Positions 1 through 7,529 of a stretch of 46,708 nt of DNA are shown here, one piece after another; the first letter of the stretch is position 1, and every line of letters begins with the position of its first letter. The notes under the pieces were generated by a model, which searched no databases, had not been told where the DNA came from, and saw only the letters and a list, made by a program, of their open reading frames with translations. The position numbers and the translations under genes are program-made. The stretch comes from Chloroflexota bacterium (GTDB taxonomy: Bacteria > Chloroflexota > Anaerolineae > VGOG01): NCBI GenBank assembly GCA_016875995.1, contig VGOG01000004.1, positions 1-46,708 on the forward strand, given 5' to 3'.

Positions 1-314
1 ATGGCTTTCATCTCCTCGGTCAGCGGAATATCCATCCCCTGCAATCCGTTATGGAAGGCCTTGGTGACATTGAAGAACTCATCGCTTCCCTCGATCACTT
101 GCCATTCCGCATCCAGGCCGACGTCGCGCATCAGGGGAACAAGAGTGTAGAGGATCTCGGCCACCCCGCCGCCGAAGGCCGTGGCGTTGACGTGCACCAC
201 CCGCGCCCCACGCAATTTCTGGGCCAATTCGCGGATCTCAGCGATGACCTCGTCGCCCACGATGGGCCGGTAGTCCTCTAGCGATTTACCTGCCACCTCG
301 ACTTTCTGTAACAT
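1..314 (-). CDS. treT: TreT-like trehalose synthase, GT4 family (N-terminal part, runs off the window)
   Basis: Only the first ~104 residues are present; the frame is open to the left edge. The N-terminus (MLQKVEVAGKSLEDY...) and the segments VVHVNATAFGGGVAEIL and FFNVTKAFHNGLQG match the start of archaeal/thermophile TreT glycosyltransferases as I remember them. Those enzymes interconvert trehalose and NDP-glucose plus glucose in the cytoplasm. The ATG follows an excellent AGGAGG. The start lies inside the 3' tail of adk (29-nt overlap), because adk reads through a repeat. The ABC ATPase two genes upstream would fit sugar uptake. The glycosyltransferase family is secure, but trehalose rather than another NDP-sugar product is inferred from the N-terminus alone. 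Confidence 0.75.
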   Translation of the reverse strand, partial: MLQKVEVAGKSLEDYRPIVGDEVIAEIRELAQKLRGARVVHVNATAFGGGVAEILYTLVPLMRDVGLDAEWQVIEGSDEFFNVTKAFHNGLQGMDIPLTEEMKA

Positions 315-1002
315 TGCCTCCTCCTCTTTGAGTTGTTGGATGTTGGATGTTGGAAGCCCAACCTCTAACCTCTAGCAACAAAGCGGCGCTGACGGCCTCG
401 ATGTTTCCCGCCCCGTTCACCTCTACCAGCAGGCCCGCCCAGCGATAGTAGTCTCTGAGAGGTGCCGTCTGTTCGTGATAGACCTTGAGGCGAGCTCGCA
501 CCGTCTCCGGCTGATCATCGTCTCGCTGGTAGAGTTTGCCACCGCATTCGTCGCACTCCCCCTCTTCGGCAGGAGGGCTGAAGAGCACGTGATACGGTGT
601 CTGGCACTGTCGGCAGATCCGTCGCCCCGACAATCGCTGCACCAGCTCCTCGTCGGGGACGGCGATGTACAACACGCCGGTCAGAGCGCGGTCTCTGCTG
701 GCCAGTATCCTGTCCAGGGCCTCAGCCTGGGCCAGGGTACGGGGAAAGCCATCGAGGATCACGCCGTCGTCGCAATCGGGCTGCTGCAATCGCTCCCGCA
801 CCATGGCGATAGTCACGTCGTCGGGCACGAGTTGGCCTCGATCAATGTACCCTTTGGCCAACAGCCCCAGCTCCGTCTCGTTCCCGATGTTCTCGCGGAA
901 GAGGTCGCCGCTGGCCACGTGGGGCAACCCCAACTGTTCCTTCAGGCGCTCCGCCTGGGTGCCCTTGCCGGAACCAGGCGGGCCAAGCAGGACGAGGTAC
1001 AC
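286..1002 (-). CDS. adk: Adenylate kinase with repeat-derived C-terminal tail
   Basis: Catalyses AMP + ATP <-> 2 ADP in the cytosol. The P-loop GPPGSGKGT lies at residues 7-15, the AMP-binding region contains DGFPRT, and a zinc-type LID has CRQC...CDEC, four cysteines as in the long bacterial form. The start is GTG with GGAG five bases upstream. The frame gives 238 residues, against about 215 for the family. The last ~25-30 residues are read from a heptanucleotide array (333-379) and from the treT ribosome binding site, so the natural stop appears to have been lost. Function should be unaffected because the catalytic core is complete. Confidence 0.93.
   Translation of the reverse strand: MYLVLLGPPGSGKGTQAERLKEQLGLPHVASGDLFRENIGNETELGLLAKGYIDRGQLVPDDVTIAMVRERLQQPDCDDGVILDGFPRTLAQAEALDRILASRDRALTGVLYIAVPDEELVQRLSGRRICRQCQTPYHVLFSPPAEEGECDECGGKLYQRDDDQPETVRARLKVYHEQTAPLRDYYRWAGLLVEVNGAGNIEAVSAALLLEVRGWASNIQHPTTQRGGGNVTESRGGR
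333..379. repeat. Heptanucleotide array, inverted arms, at the adk 3' end
   Basis: A left arm of TTGGATG-type heptamers (333-355) is followed by a right arm of CAACCTC/TAACCTC-type heptamers (357-379). The arms are roughly complementary and could fold into one hairpin. The array is translated as the tail of adk and lies just before the treT start. Same family as 1354-1420 and 16147-16271. Confidence 0.75.
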
Positions 1003-1128
1003 AATGCTCCGCCTTTCTCACGAGTCATAATCAGTAGATGAGAAATTCCTGCTCTCGGCTGGCGTCCCCGCCACCCGGACAGGGCGAGGACGCCCCTTGG
1101 AGCGACTTTTCTCAAGTACTGATAATCG

Positions 1129-1164
1129 AAAAAAGCCCGCCTTTTGGCAATCCAGCAGGCGGGC
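1129..1164 (-). terminator. Intrinsic terminator downstream of ugpC
   Basis: On the minus strand a GCCCGCC...GGCGGGC stem (1135-1141 with 1158-1164) is followed at once by six T (1134-1129). It lies 258 nt beyond the ugpC stop and before adk, so it separates the two units or ends a small transcript. Confidence 0.8.
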
Positions 1165-1171
1165 AAAAACA

Positions 1172-1206
1172 GCAGGAGTGCGTTGTCTACTGGCCTTCAC
1201 TCCTGC
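1172..1206 (-). repeat. Perfect 9-bp inverted repeat just before the terminator
   Basis: GCAGGAGTG (1172-1180) pairs perfectly with CACTCCTGC (1198-1206) around a 17-nt loop. On the minus strand it is followed by TGTTTTTG, so it may be a first, weaker terminator in tandem with 1129-1164. Confidence 0.55.
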
Positions 1207-1353
1207 AAATAGGCAGCCAGACAAACTGGGAAACCTGCCGTTCGGCTGAGTCTTCGGGCTGAGGCCCTCAGAGCCTGCTCTAAACGGAGCGAAGGGCTGA
1301 AACCTCACAACGAAGCCCCAAAAGCTGTTTCACAGGAGTCCGAGACTTACTGG

Positions 1354-1420
1354 AAGATGGAAGTTGGATGTTGGAAGTTGGAAAACCCAATATCCAATAT
1401 CCAATCTCCAATCTCCAACC
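1354..1420. repeat. Heptanucleotide array abutting the ugpC stop codon
   Basis: TTGGATG/TTGGAAG-type heptamers occupy 1354-1384 and CCAATAT/CCAATCT-type heptamers 1387-1420, giving near-complementary arms. The array ends one base from the ugpC stop codon (1422-1424). Same family as 333-379 and 16147-16271. Confidence 0.8.
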
Positions 1421-1421
1421 T

Positions 1422-2522
1422 TCAGCGGATGGCCCTCTCCGTCTGGGGGTCGAAGGCGTGCATGTTGTCCATGTTCACCACAGCCTCTATCGTATCCCCC
1501 ACCCTGACGTTAGTCCGAGGGTCAAACCGACCTACGAAGCTCTTCTCCCCCGTCAAAAGGTACACGAAAACCTCGTTCCCCATCAGCTCCGTCACATCCA
1601 CCTGGGCCTTGATCCTACCTGCCGTGATGTTGGGAGGGGTAAAATGGGGGTCATGGACATCGTCGGGCCTTAGGCCAAAGATCACCCTCCTGCCTTTGTG
1701 AGGAAGAAGCGCTGGCAACTTCTCCTGGGGGATTTTCAGGCGGAAAGTGCCACCATCCACATAAAGGTCCCCGTCCTCGCCCACCAGGGTTACGTCGAAA
1801 AAGTCCATAGCTGGGCTGCCGATGAACCCGGCCACGAAGAGGTTGGCAGGGTAGCTATAGAGGTTGTGAGGGGTATCCACCTGCTGCAGGACGCCGTCCT
1901 TCAATACCACTACCCTCGTCCCCATGGTCATGGCCTCCACCTGGTCGTGGGTCACGTAGATGAAGGTCGTCTCCAGCCGCTGGTGAAGCTTGGAGATCTC
2001 GGCCCTGGCTGCCACCCTCAGCTTGGCGTCCAGGTTCGACAACGGCTCGTCCATGAGGAAGACCTTGGGCTCCCTGACGATGGCCCTCCCCACAGCCACC
2101 CTCTGCCTCTGGCCTCCTGAGAGCTGCTTGGGCTTGCGATCCAGAAGCTCCTCGATCCTGAGAATGCGAGCCGCCTCTTTCACCCGCCTATCAATCTCGG
2201 CCTTGGGGGTCTTCCGCAGCTTCAGCCCGAAGGCCATGTTGTCGTAGACGCTCATGTGGGGATAGAGGGCGTAGGATTGGAAGACCATGGCGATGTCGCG
2301 GTCCTTGGGGGGAATGTCATTAACCAACTGGCCTCCAATGTAAATGTTGCCCTCGGTGATCTCCTCCAGGCCAGCCAGGAGGCGGAGAGCAGTGGTCTTG
2401 CCGCATCCTGAAGGGCCCAAAAGGACCAGGAACTCCTTGTCGGCGACTTCGATGTCCAGATCGTTGACGGCTACCACGTCGCCAAAATGCTTAGTCACGT
2501 GCTCATAGGTTACATCTGCCAT
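1422..2522 (-). CDS. ugpC: ABC transporter ATP-binding protein, MalK/UgpC/MsmK family
   Basis: ATPase subunit energising a carbohydrate importer at the inner face of the membrane. Walker A GPSGCGKT is near residue 36, the Q-loop is in VFQSYALYPHMSV, the signature is LSGGQRQR and Walker B is VFLMDEP. A TOBE-type C-terminal domain follows (~240-366). The 366-residue length is normal. No permease or binding protein is adjacent, so it probably serves as a shared ATPase; a sugar-binding lipoprotein sits far away at 27062. The symbol follows common practice for the family, and the substrate cannot be told. AAGGAG lies six bases before the ATG, and a promoter is visible upstream. Confidence 0.88.
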   Translation of the reverse strand: MADVTYEHVTKHFGDVVAVNDLDIEVADKEFLVLLGPSGCGKTTALRLLAGLEEITEGNIYIGGQLVNDIPPKDRDIAMVFQSYALYPHMSVYDNMAFGLKLRKTPKAEIDRRVKEAARILRIEELLDRKPKQLSGGQRQRVAVGRAIVREPKVFLMDEPLSNLDAKLRVAARAEISKLHQRLETTFIYVTHDQVEAMTMGTRVVVLKDGVLQQVDTPHNLYSYPANLFVAGFIGSPAMDFFDVTLVGEDGDLYVDGGTFRLKIPQEKLPALLPHKGRRVIFGLRPDDVHDPHFTPPNITAGRIKAQVDVTELMGNEVFVYLLTGEKSFVGRFDPRTNVRVGDTIEAVVNMDNMHAFDPQTERAIR

Positions 2523-2588
2523 TGAATTGCTCCTTTCTTCTTGATGGGATCATTTAAGGACTTAACACAGCCAGTTACGGTTTTTGTA

Positions 2589-2617
2589 ATTATATCACAT
2601 TACGAAAACGGGGGCAA
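2589..2617 (-). promoter_or_regulatory. Sigma-A type promoter of ugpC
   Basis: TTGCCC (2612-2617), a 17-nt spacer and TATAAT (2589-2594), reading on the minus strand about 65 nt upstream of the ugpC start. The -10 is consensus and the -35 is partial. Confidence 0.6.
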
Positions 2618-2630
2618 GTCAAACAACCGT

Positions 2631-4115
2631 TCAGCTCCCAGCCAGCAGGTCATAAGCTCGCCGCCGGGCCAGGTGGAACGAAGGCCAGCTACGCCAACGG
2701 GCGCTGGCCTCCATGCTCTCTAGACGGTAGCGGAGGTGATCCATCAGCACCTCCCGCTCGTCCCCAGTCACCTGCCCCACGGCCTGCACCAGGGCGGGCA
2801 CGGCATCTTCGGACAGCCTGGTCAGGTAGTAGGCGTCCAGTTTGCCGGTGGCCTGGTAGCGAGCCAGGTTCTGCCTGGCGATGAAGGCATCGGGGTTGAT
2901 GGCGTTCAGGGTGACTAAGAAGCCCAGGGCAGCCACAAAGGCACCGATGGCGAAGCGGTCAGGCCAGCGCCACAGGGTGACTAGAAACCAAACGAAAGCC
3001 ACCGCCAACCAGACCATGAACACGTGGCTGTAGAGCCGCAGTTGGGTGTAGCCGTAGGCGGCCTCGTAGAGGCGCAGCCGCTGGAAGGCTGAGGCCAAAA
3101 TGACCAGCACCAACCCGACCATGAGGCTGCTCAGCCCATTAAAGATCCGCGCCTGCCGACCCGTCTCGCGGCGAGCCAGCCAGCGTAGGCCCAGGATCAG
3201 GCCCAGCGTCAGCACTGACACAGCCACCAACTCGAAGAAACCACGCCGGGCATACTCGGCGTAGGTGTACCCCTCCACGGTGATGTTGGCCCGTCCGCCG
3301 AACAGGTAGGTGAACTGAATCCACACAAACACCAGGAACAGCAGATCCACTGCGATCAGCACCGTCGCCACTTCGACGAAGCCGAGTCTTACGACCTGGG
3401 CCAGGCTGCCCAGCGCTTTCTCCAGAGCACCCTGGTCGTCTGACGCCTGGCTGCGCCCCAGCGCGTAGGCCAGGCCGCCAGCCAGCAACCAGGCAGATCC
3501 CAATACGATAATCCCTCGCCACAGCCATTCCAGCAAGTCGGGCAGGATGTCGAGGCTGAACAGGTCTTCCAGGTAGTCAGCGAACACCAGGTCGGCCGAG
3601 GCCAGGAGGAGGGTGAAGATGACCAGCACCGGCAGCGCCAGGAGCAGCCCGCGGATCACAGGCAACAGGTTGCGGCCGCCTCGCTGACGGGCGGCGTCTA
3701 GATCCACGCTGGCCGAGACCAGGGGCGCCGGCCGAACCAGGGCGTTGCCTGCCGTGTGGAGGAGAACGATGGGATAGCCAACAAGTCCCAGCCGTTGGGG
3801 GTGGCCGGCGGCGTAGAAGTGGGCGATAAGTCCCAGCAGCGCCAGGCTGCTCACCACGTTGAGGAAAGTGACGAAGGGATTGGCCCGCACGAAGACCATG
3901 CTGGCGAAGAAGAAGAGCGGGGCCAGCAGCCAGAGGTTGCGCCAAACTGGTCGCACCCCATCCAGCCATCCCAGGCCAAAGAGGGCAACCATTAGCAGGA
4001 GCACGAAGAGGAGGGCAGAAATGCCCAGGGCTTTGCCATAGAAAAGCAGGTCCACGCTCCAGCCCAGGGCCAGGGCGACCAGCAGAATGCGGGCGGGTGA
4101 CTTGACGCGAATCAT
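2631..4115 (-). CDS. DUF4173 family polytopic membrane protein
   Basis: A 494-residue protein with about ten to twelve predicted hydrophobic segments. Examples are the first ~60 residues, a run around residue 180 (LLLALPVLVIFTLLLAS), and several between 210 and 420. The ANPFVTFLN segment and the pattern of helices fit DUF4173 membrane proteins of unknown function. A ~70-residue soluble tail rich in Arg, Glu and Trp ends the protein. The start follows AGGAGGAAC. It is transcribed from the promoter-like part of repeat cassette A (4138-4200). No biochemical role can be assigned. Confidence 0.7.
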   Translation of the reverse strand: MIRVKSPARILLVALALGWSVDLLFYGKALGISALLFVLLLMVALFGLGWLDGVRPVWRNLWLLAPLFFFASMVFVRANPFVTFLNVVSSLALLGLIAHFYAAGHPQRLGLVGYPIVLLHTAGNALVRPAPLVSASVDLDAARQRGGRNLLPVIRGLLLALPVLVIFTLLLASADLVFADYLEDLFSLDILPDLLEWLWRGIIVLGSAWLLAGGLAYALGRSQASDDQGALEKALGSLAQVVRLGFVEVATVLIAVDLLFLVFVWIQFTYLFGGRANITVEGYTYAEYARRGFFELVAVSVLTLGLILGLRWLARRETGRQARIFNGLSSLMVGLVLVILASAFQRLRLYEAAYGYTQLRLYSHVFMVWLAVAFVWFLVTLWRWPDRFAIGAFVAALGFLVTLNAINPDAFIARQNLARYQATGKLDAYYLTRLSEDAVPALVQAVGQVTGDEREVLMDHLRYRLESMEASARWRSWPSFHLARRRAYDLLAGS

Positions 4116-4137
4116 GGTTTGTTCCTCCTGCTTTCCC

Positions 4138-4200
4138 TCGCGTGAATGATACTTGCTTCTTCCAAGAGGTAAGCCCTCTCCCTGAGAGGCGGAGAGGGCT
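4138..4200 (-). promoter_or_regulatory. Terminator-promoter cassette, copy A (diverged)
   Basis: On the minus strand a perfect 10-bp stem (4172-4181 with 4191-4200) precedes a sequence related to the two better cassettes at 4651-4710 and 5743-5801. The TATCAT here replaces their TATAAT, followed by the same TTCACGCGAG. It lies just upstream of the DUF4173 gene. No good T-tract or -35 remains, so activity is uncertain. Confidence 0.45.
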
Positions 4201-4206
4201 CGTTTG

Positions 4207-4344
4207 TTACTCCATTTGTAACCGTGAAGGTCGCCGGATGCGGATGCGACCTATCTCTACGATGATCAGAGCTCCCGTTAGTTTTTGCCCTTTTAGCCTT
4301 GCAAGAGCTTGCAACAGTTCTTCTGATGACTGCTCTCTCCGATA
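4207..4344 (-). pseudogene. C-terminal remnant of a DUF5615-type PIN-like toxin
   Basis: Downstream of the DUF433 gene one minus-strand frame reads SSEELLQALARLKGQK, then LTGALIIVEIGRIRIR, then a stop at 4207-4209. This resembles the C-terminus of DUF5615 PIN-like proteins, the usual partners of DUF433 antitoxins. The frame is closed upstream by an in-frame TGA next to 4344, and no N-terminal half exists between it and the DUF433 stop at 4383. The toxin therefore appears lost by deletion. Identification is from memory of the family pattern. Confidence 0.5.
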
Positions 4345-4382
4345 TCAGTTGCGAGATGTCGGTTGGAAAGACCATCCGCCAT

Positions 4383-4613
4383 CTATGCCACCGCCCTGAT
4401 CTCTTCTTTTGCGACCAATTCAGCGGCATAGCTGAGGGCGGCTCGCACGTCTTCCAACGTTATCTCGTATTCTCTGGCCACCTCGTCGGTCGTCATCCCA
4501 CCAGCCAGCTTGGCCACCACCAAGTCTACAGGTACTCGAGTGCCTTGAATCACTGGCTTGCCAAAGCGAACCGCTGGGTCAACCACAATGCGTGGTGCGA
4601 TTTCTATCGCCAT
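4383..4613 (-). CDS. DUF433 domain antitoxin-like protein
   Basis: A 76-residue protein of the DUF433 family: RIVVDPAVRFGKPVIQGTRV, then a helix-turn-helix-like part (GMTTDEVAREYEITLEDV). Such proteins are DNA-binding antitoxins, usually next to a DUF5615 PIN-like toxin. Here only a toxin C-terminus survives downstream (4207-4344). The ATG at 4613 is preferred over the upstream in-frame TTG because GGAGAGGGG lies just before it. Cassette B supplies a near-consensus promoter about 40 nt upstream. Confidence 0.85.
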   Translation of the reverse strand: MAIEIAPRIVVDPAVRFGKPVIQGTRVPVDLVVAKLAGGMTTDEVAREYEITLEDVRAALSYAAELVAKEEIRAVA

Positions 4614-4650
4614 AGCTCCCCTCTCCAATCCTCTCTCGATTCTCGCGTGA

Positions 4651-4679
4651 ATTATACTCTATCCCTTGCCAAAAAGCAA
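4651..4679 (-). promoter_or_regulatory. Promoter of the DUF433 gene (cassette B)
   Basis: TTGCTT (4674-4679), a 17-nt spacer and TATAAT (4651-4656) on the minus strand. The -35 overlaps the T-tract of the terminator at 4671-4710. The same arrangement recurs at 5743-5771. Confidence 0.7.
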
Positions 4680-4710
4680 GCCCCCTCCGCTTCTCGCAGC
4701 GAAGAGGGCT
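4671..4710 (-). terminator. Intrinsic terminator of the PIN toxin unit (cassette B)
   Basis: A 12-bp stem with two G-U pairs (4679-4690 with 4699-4710), read on the minus strand, followed by TGCTTTTTGG. It lies about 110 nt after the PIN gene stop. It is nearly identical to the hairpin at 5763-5801. Confidence 0.75.
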
Positions 4711-4752
4711 CCTCTTCCACGCGTTAGAGTCTACCTTGAAAATAGGCTGTTT

Positions 4753-4779
4753 GTAGGACAAGTTGGCAACTTGTCCTAC
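4753..4779. repeat. Perfect palindrome, 12-bp arms
   Basis: GTAGGACAAGTT (4753-4764), a GGC loop, then the exact complement (4768-4779). It lies between the PIN gene and its terminator. It looks like a short interspersed palindromic repeat; no T-tract follows. Confidence 0.7.
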
Positions 4780-4819
4780 GCCTGTTTCCACGCCTTGCGG
4801 TGAACGCGGTTCATGAAAA

Positions 4820-5350
4820 CTACTCTAGCAAATGGAACCCCTCAATAGGATGCACCACTTCAGGCAAACCGGCCTCTCGGAAAGGCGGCGATAATTGGGC
4901 CGTCATCGCCTGCAAGCGTCTCTCCAGAGCATGCCGCTGGACCTCATAGTTGTTGATTAGAGATCGGTCGAAGGTCACAATGACCTCTACGCCCAATATC
5001 CCACCGGTAGCATCCGTACCGTAAGTGGCCAGACCCAGCATTTTCGCATCCTCTCGGTTGAAACCATACTCCTGTAGCCGTCGAGCCCAGCGCTTGAAAT
5101 ACTTCCCAGCGTACATTGTCTCGACAGTGTCGAGAAACAATCGAATCTCTCTCCAGGTAGAGAACCAGCCCATGATGTTGGCTGTCTCTGCTGAGATAAA
5201 CATCGGGCTCTTCGATTGCCGGAGCGCACGCCAGAGAGCAATGGCTGTGGCTTCTTCGTCAGTGAATCTGCCGGGATGGATCAGCCCCTCAATGATCCTA
5301 CGGACGACGTTTTTGTCGAGTAGGTACGTAGGCACTGGGCTTAACATCAT
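4820..5350 (-). CDS. PIN-like domain ribonuclease toxin
   Basis: A 176-residue protein with a PIN-like acidic pattern: YLLDKN (Asp 12), a Glu in FISAET, Asp in NREDAKMLGLA, and Asp in VTFDRSL. PIN toxins are metal-dependent RNases. The start overlaps the upstream gene by over 30 nt, and the first Asp is so near the N-terminus that no later start is possible. The pair 5298-5681/4820-5350 therefore looks like a translationally coupled toxin-antitoxin module. Domain assignment rests on the acidic motifs; the exact PIN subfamily is unclear. Confidence 0.65.
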   Translation of the reverse strand: MMLSPVPTYLLDKNVVRRIIEGLIHPGRFTDEEATAIALWRALRQSKSPMFISAETANIMGWFSTWREIRLFLDTVETMYAGKYFKRWARRLQEYGFNREDAKMLGLATYGTDATGGILGVEVIVTFDRSLINNYEVQRHALERRLQAMTAQLSPPFREAGLPEVVHPIEGFHLLE

Positions 5351-5681
5351 GCTCTTCGAAGTCCTCTATCTCCATACTATGCTCTTCGTTCCAGATGCGT
5401 TCCCGTTCCTCGTCGGGCATGGCAAAGTACTCTCCGACCGTCAACCCACCCAGGAATGGGTCGGCTTCCGTCAGAGGCCGGTACTCGCCTCCAACTTTAG
5501 CCAACTCTTGCTGAATGTAGTCTCGCAGATTTCCTTTGTCTATCAAGAGTTTTGCCTCAGGCGGACGTTGTAGCTCAGGGACTAGCACTTTCAACTGCTC
5601 CCGCTCCTTTTGGCTGAGCCCTCGGATGAGCTTAGCCACCTGTACCACCCGATGAGGGACCTGCATTGCTCTCTGTGCCAC
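5298..5681 (-). CDS. Probable antitoxin of the PIN pair
   Basis: A 127-residue protein with no family I recognise by name. It has a helical N-terminal part (VAKLIRGLSQKEREQLKVL), a middle segment LTVGEYFAMPDEERERIWNEE typical of antitoxins next to PIN genes, and an acidic, disordered C-terminus. GTG at 5681 is chosen because AGGAGGTGA lies eight bases before it; the in-frame GTG at 5690 is inside that ribosome binding site. It overlaps the downstream PIN gene by 53 nt. Promoter and terminator come from cassettes C and B. Confidence 0.55.
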   Translation of the reverse strand: MAQRAMQVPHRVVQVAKLIRGLSQKEREQLKVLVPELQRPPEAKLLIDKGNLRDYIQQELAKVGGEYRPLTEADPFLGGLTVGEYFAMPDEERERIWNEEHSMEIEDFEEHDVKPSAYVPTRQKRRP

Positions 5682-5742
5682 GCGATTCACCTCCTGCTAA
5701 GCTTTTCTCCCTACAACCTACTGCCCTCTTGATCTTGTGTCA

Positions 5743-5771
5743 ATTATACTCTACCCCTTCCCAAAAAGCAA
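5743..5771 (-). promoter_or_regulatory. Promoter of the PIN toxin-antitoxin pair (cassette C)
   Basis: TTGCTT (5766-5771), a 17-nt spacer and TATAAT (5743-5748) on the minus strand, about 60 nt before the antitoxin start. The -35 lies in the T-tract of the adjoining terminator, as in cassette B. Confidence 0.7.
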
Positions 5772-5801
5772 GCCCCCTCCGCTTCTGCAGCGAAGGGGGC
5801 T
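5763..5801 (-). terminator. Intrinsic terminator of the propeller gene (cassette C)
   Basis: Twelve-bp stem AGCCCCCTTCGC...GCGGAGGGGGCT (5771-5801) followed by TGCTTTTTGG on the minus strand, 16 nt beyond the stop codon of the gene at 5817. Confidence 0.82.
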
Positions 5802-5816
5802 CTGGTTGTGCCCTGC

Positions 5817-7481
5817 TCACTGGTAGTTCTTCGTGATGAGAGGCAAATAGACGTGGTAGACGGTTGTTGGCGTGGCTGTAGCCGTTGACGTGGGCGTGTT
5901 GGTCGGTGTTGGAGTTAGCGTGGCTGTAGGTGTGGGCGTGCTGGTTGACGTTGGAGTTAGCGTAGCTGTTGCTGTTGGGGTGATCGTCGGCGTACAGGTA
6001 GCCGTTGGCGTGGCGGTGGGTGTAGGCGTCGCTGTTGGTGTGTTCGTAGGGGTTGGGGTAGGTGTTGGCGTGCCGGTAGGTGTGGAGGTACTGGTCGGCG
6101 TTGGTGTGCTCTCATGGTAACACTGGGTGCTGACCGATGCCCATGAATTTGCTGGAGCTACATAAGTATTTCTAATTGTAGCATATGAGCTGGAAACCTT
6201 TGCTGTGGAATCAACACCCCCAACCCCTGTGTCCTCGATGATAGCATTGGAGGTCGCTGCGAGGGGGCATCCAGGGATGTTGCCGTCCCCATCGAGCTTC
6301 AGAACCCAGAAATCCCGGTCGCCTGCCCCATAGGATTCCGTCCCGCCAGCCACCACATAGCCGCCGTCGGAAGTCTGCCGAATGGACACGGCGCTATCAT
6401 CTGCTTGCCCCCCATAGGTCTTCTGCCACTGGATGGCTCCATTCTCATCGAGCTTCAGAGCCCAGACATCCGAGCCACCTGCTCCAAAGGATTCTGTCCC
6501 GCCGCCTACCACGCACCCACCATCGGAGGTCTGATGAACGGACCAGGTCCAATCACTTTCCGTTCCTCCAAACGTCTTCTGCCACTGGACGACTCCATTC
6601 CCATCGAGCTTCAGAACCCAGATGTCCCAATCGCCCGCTCCAAAAGACCACGTAAAGCCGGCCACTACATAGCCACCGTCGAGGGTCTGCCGAACGGAGT
6701 GGGCTTCATCATAATCTTGCCCTCCGTAGGTCTTCTGCCACTGGATGGCGCCGTTCCCATCGAGCTTCAGAACCCAGACATCATATCCACCCGCGCCGAA
6801 GGAAGCTGTCCGGCCGGCCACCACATAGCCGCCATCAGAGGTCTGCTGAATGGGGTCGGCGGAGGTCGTATCCAACTCCGTCCCCCCATAGGTCTTCTGC
6901 CACTGGACCGTGCCGGTTTCATTCAGCTTTAGAATCCAGACATCCCAGTCGCCCGCTCCAAAGGACCTGGTCTCGCCGGCCACCACGTAGCCGCCATCGG
7001 AGGTCTGCTGAATGCCCACGGCCTCATCCTCTGCCTGCCCTCCATAGGTCTTCTGCCACTGGATATCGCCGTTCCCATCGAGCTTCAGAACCCAGACATC
7101 AATGCTGCCCGCTCCAAAGGACGCTGTGTAGCCAGTCACCGCATAGCCGCCATCAGAGGTCTGGTAAATCAGGTCGGCCGCCTCGTCATCATACCCCCCA
7201 TAGGTCTTCTGCCACTGGACAGTGCCGTCCGCTCTGAGCTTCAGGATCCAGAAATCCGAATCGCCCGCTCCAAAGGACCACGTCCAGCCAGCCACCACAT
7301 AGCCCCCATCGGAGGTCTGCTGGATGGTCCAGGCCCCCTCCCCATCCGTCCCTCCATAACTTCTTGCCCAGGTATAGACCTGCGCCCATATCTTTGCCGG
7401 TCCATAGAGGAGAACAGACAAGAGCAACAGAACAAGCGCGGTCAATGCCAGCCTGGACTTCGTTGTGTGTAACCTCATCAT
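5817..7481 (-). CDS. Secreted seven-repeat beta-propeller protein with Thr/Pro linker and YLPLI tail
   Basis: A 554-residue exported protein. A signal peptide (hydrophobic residues ~11-28) is followed by seven consecutive ~52-54-residue repeats (about 41-410). Each repeat has YGG...[11 protein letters not shown]...SFGAG..D.W.LKLD.NG.IQWQKT. Seven such units suggest a single propeller of the delta-60/SBBP type. After a short spacer a Thr/Pro-rich stretch (~467-540) leads to the C-terminal [12 protein letters not shown], which resembles tails common in Chloroflexi surface proteins. Repeats are ~156 bp at DNA level and very alike. The ligand is unknown. The gene sits downstream of a glycoside hydrolase lipoprotein and has its own terminator. 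Confidence 0.75.
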   Translation of the reverse strand: MMRLHTTKSRLALTALVLLLLSVLLYGPAKIWAQVYTWARSYGGTDGEGAWTIQQTSDGGYVVAGWTWSFGAGDSDFWILKLRADGTVQWQKTYGGYDDEAADLIYQTSDGGYAVTGYTASFGAGSIDVWVLKLDGNGDIQWQKTYGGQAEDEAVGIQQTSDGGYVVAGETRSFGAGDWDVWILKLNETGTVQWQKTYGGTELDTTSADPIQQTSDGGYVVAGRTASFGAGGYDVWVLKLDGNGAIQWQKTYGGQDYDEAHSVRQTLDGGYVVAGFTWSFGAGDWDIWVLKLDGNGVVQWQKTFGGTESDWTWSVHQTSDGGCVVGGGTESFGAGGSDVWALKLDENGAIQWQKTYGGQADDSAVSIRQTSDGGYVVAGGTESYGAGDRDFWVLKLDGDGNIPGCPLAATSNAIIEDTGVGGVDSTAKVSSSYATIRNTYVAPANSWASVSTQCYHESTPTPTSTSTPTGTPTPTPTPTNTPTATPTPTATPTATCTPTITPTATATLTPTSTSTPTPTATLTPTPTNTPTSTATATPTTVYHVYLPLITKNYQ

Positions 7482-7529
7482 GTGAATCTTCCCTCCGCTC
7501 AGCTTTGTTGGTCATCGGGGAGACCGAAG

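Larger units (their letters stand above)
1003..1353 (-). other. Long intergenic region, no ORF; possible structured transcript
   Basis: No reading frame here resembles a protein. On the minus strand the stretch downstream of ugpC carries several potential stems: GGGCT...AGCCC near 1275-1305, CTGAGG/CCTCAG near 1257-1273, and the perfect 9-bp stem at 1172-1206. It ends in a clear intrinsic terminator (1129-1164). It may be a long 3' UTR or a small RNA of about 200 nt. I could not match it to 6S RNA, tmRNA, RNase P or SRP RNA. No convincing adk promoter was identified. Confidence 0.3.

Noticed and set aside
475-1041. 188-residue plus-strand frame opposite adk
   Set aside because: It is the antisense of adk with no family pattern or ribosome binding site. 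Similar long shadows opposite the DnaK, SLC13 and mutase genes were dropped for the same reason.
4112-4429. 105-residue minus-strand frame after the DUF433 gene
   Set aside because: It overlaps the DUF433 gene and cassette A and has no protein-like composition; the toxin remnant is in another frame.
4753-4779. Palindrome considered as a second terminator for the PIN gene
   Set aside because: No T-tract follows on either strand; the true terminator is at 4671-4710.
5872-6120. Val/Gly-rich plus-strand frame (82 residues)
   Set aside because: It is the complement of the Thr/Pro-coding stretch of the propeller gene; the regular VGVGV pattern is a by-product of ACN/CCN codons.
6000-7400. Tandem ~156-bp repeats considered as a CRISPR-like or satellite array
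   Set aside because: They are in frame and encode the propeller repeats; there are no unique spacers of constant length.
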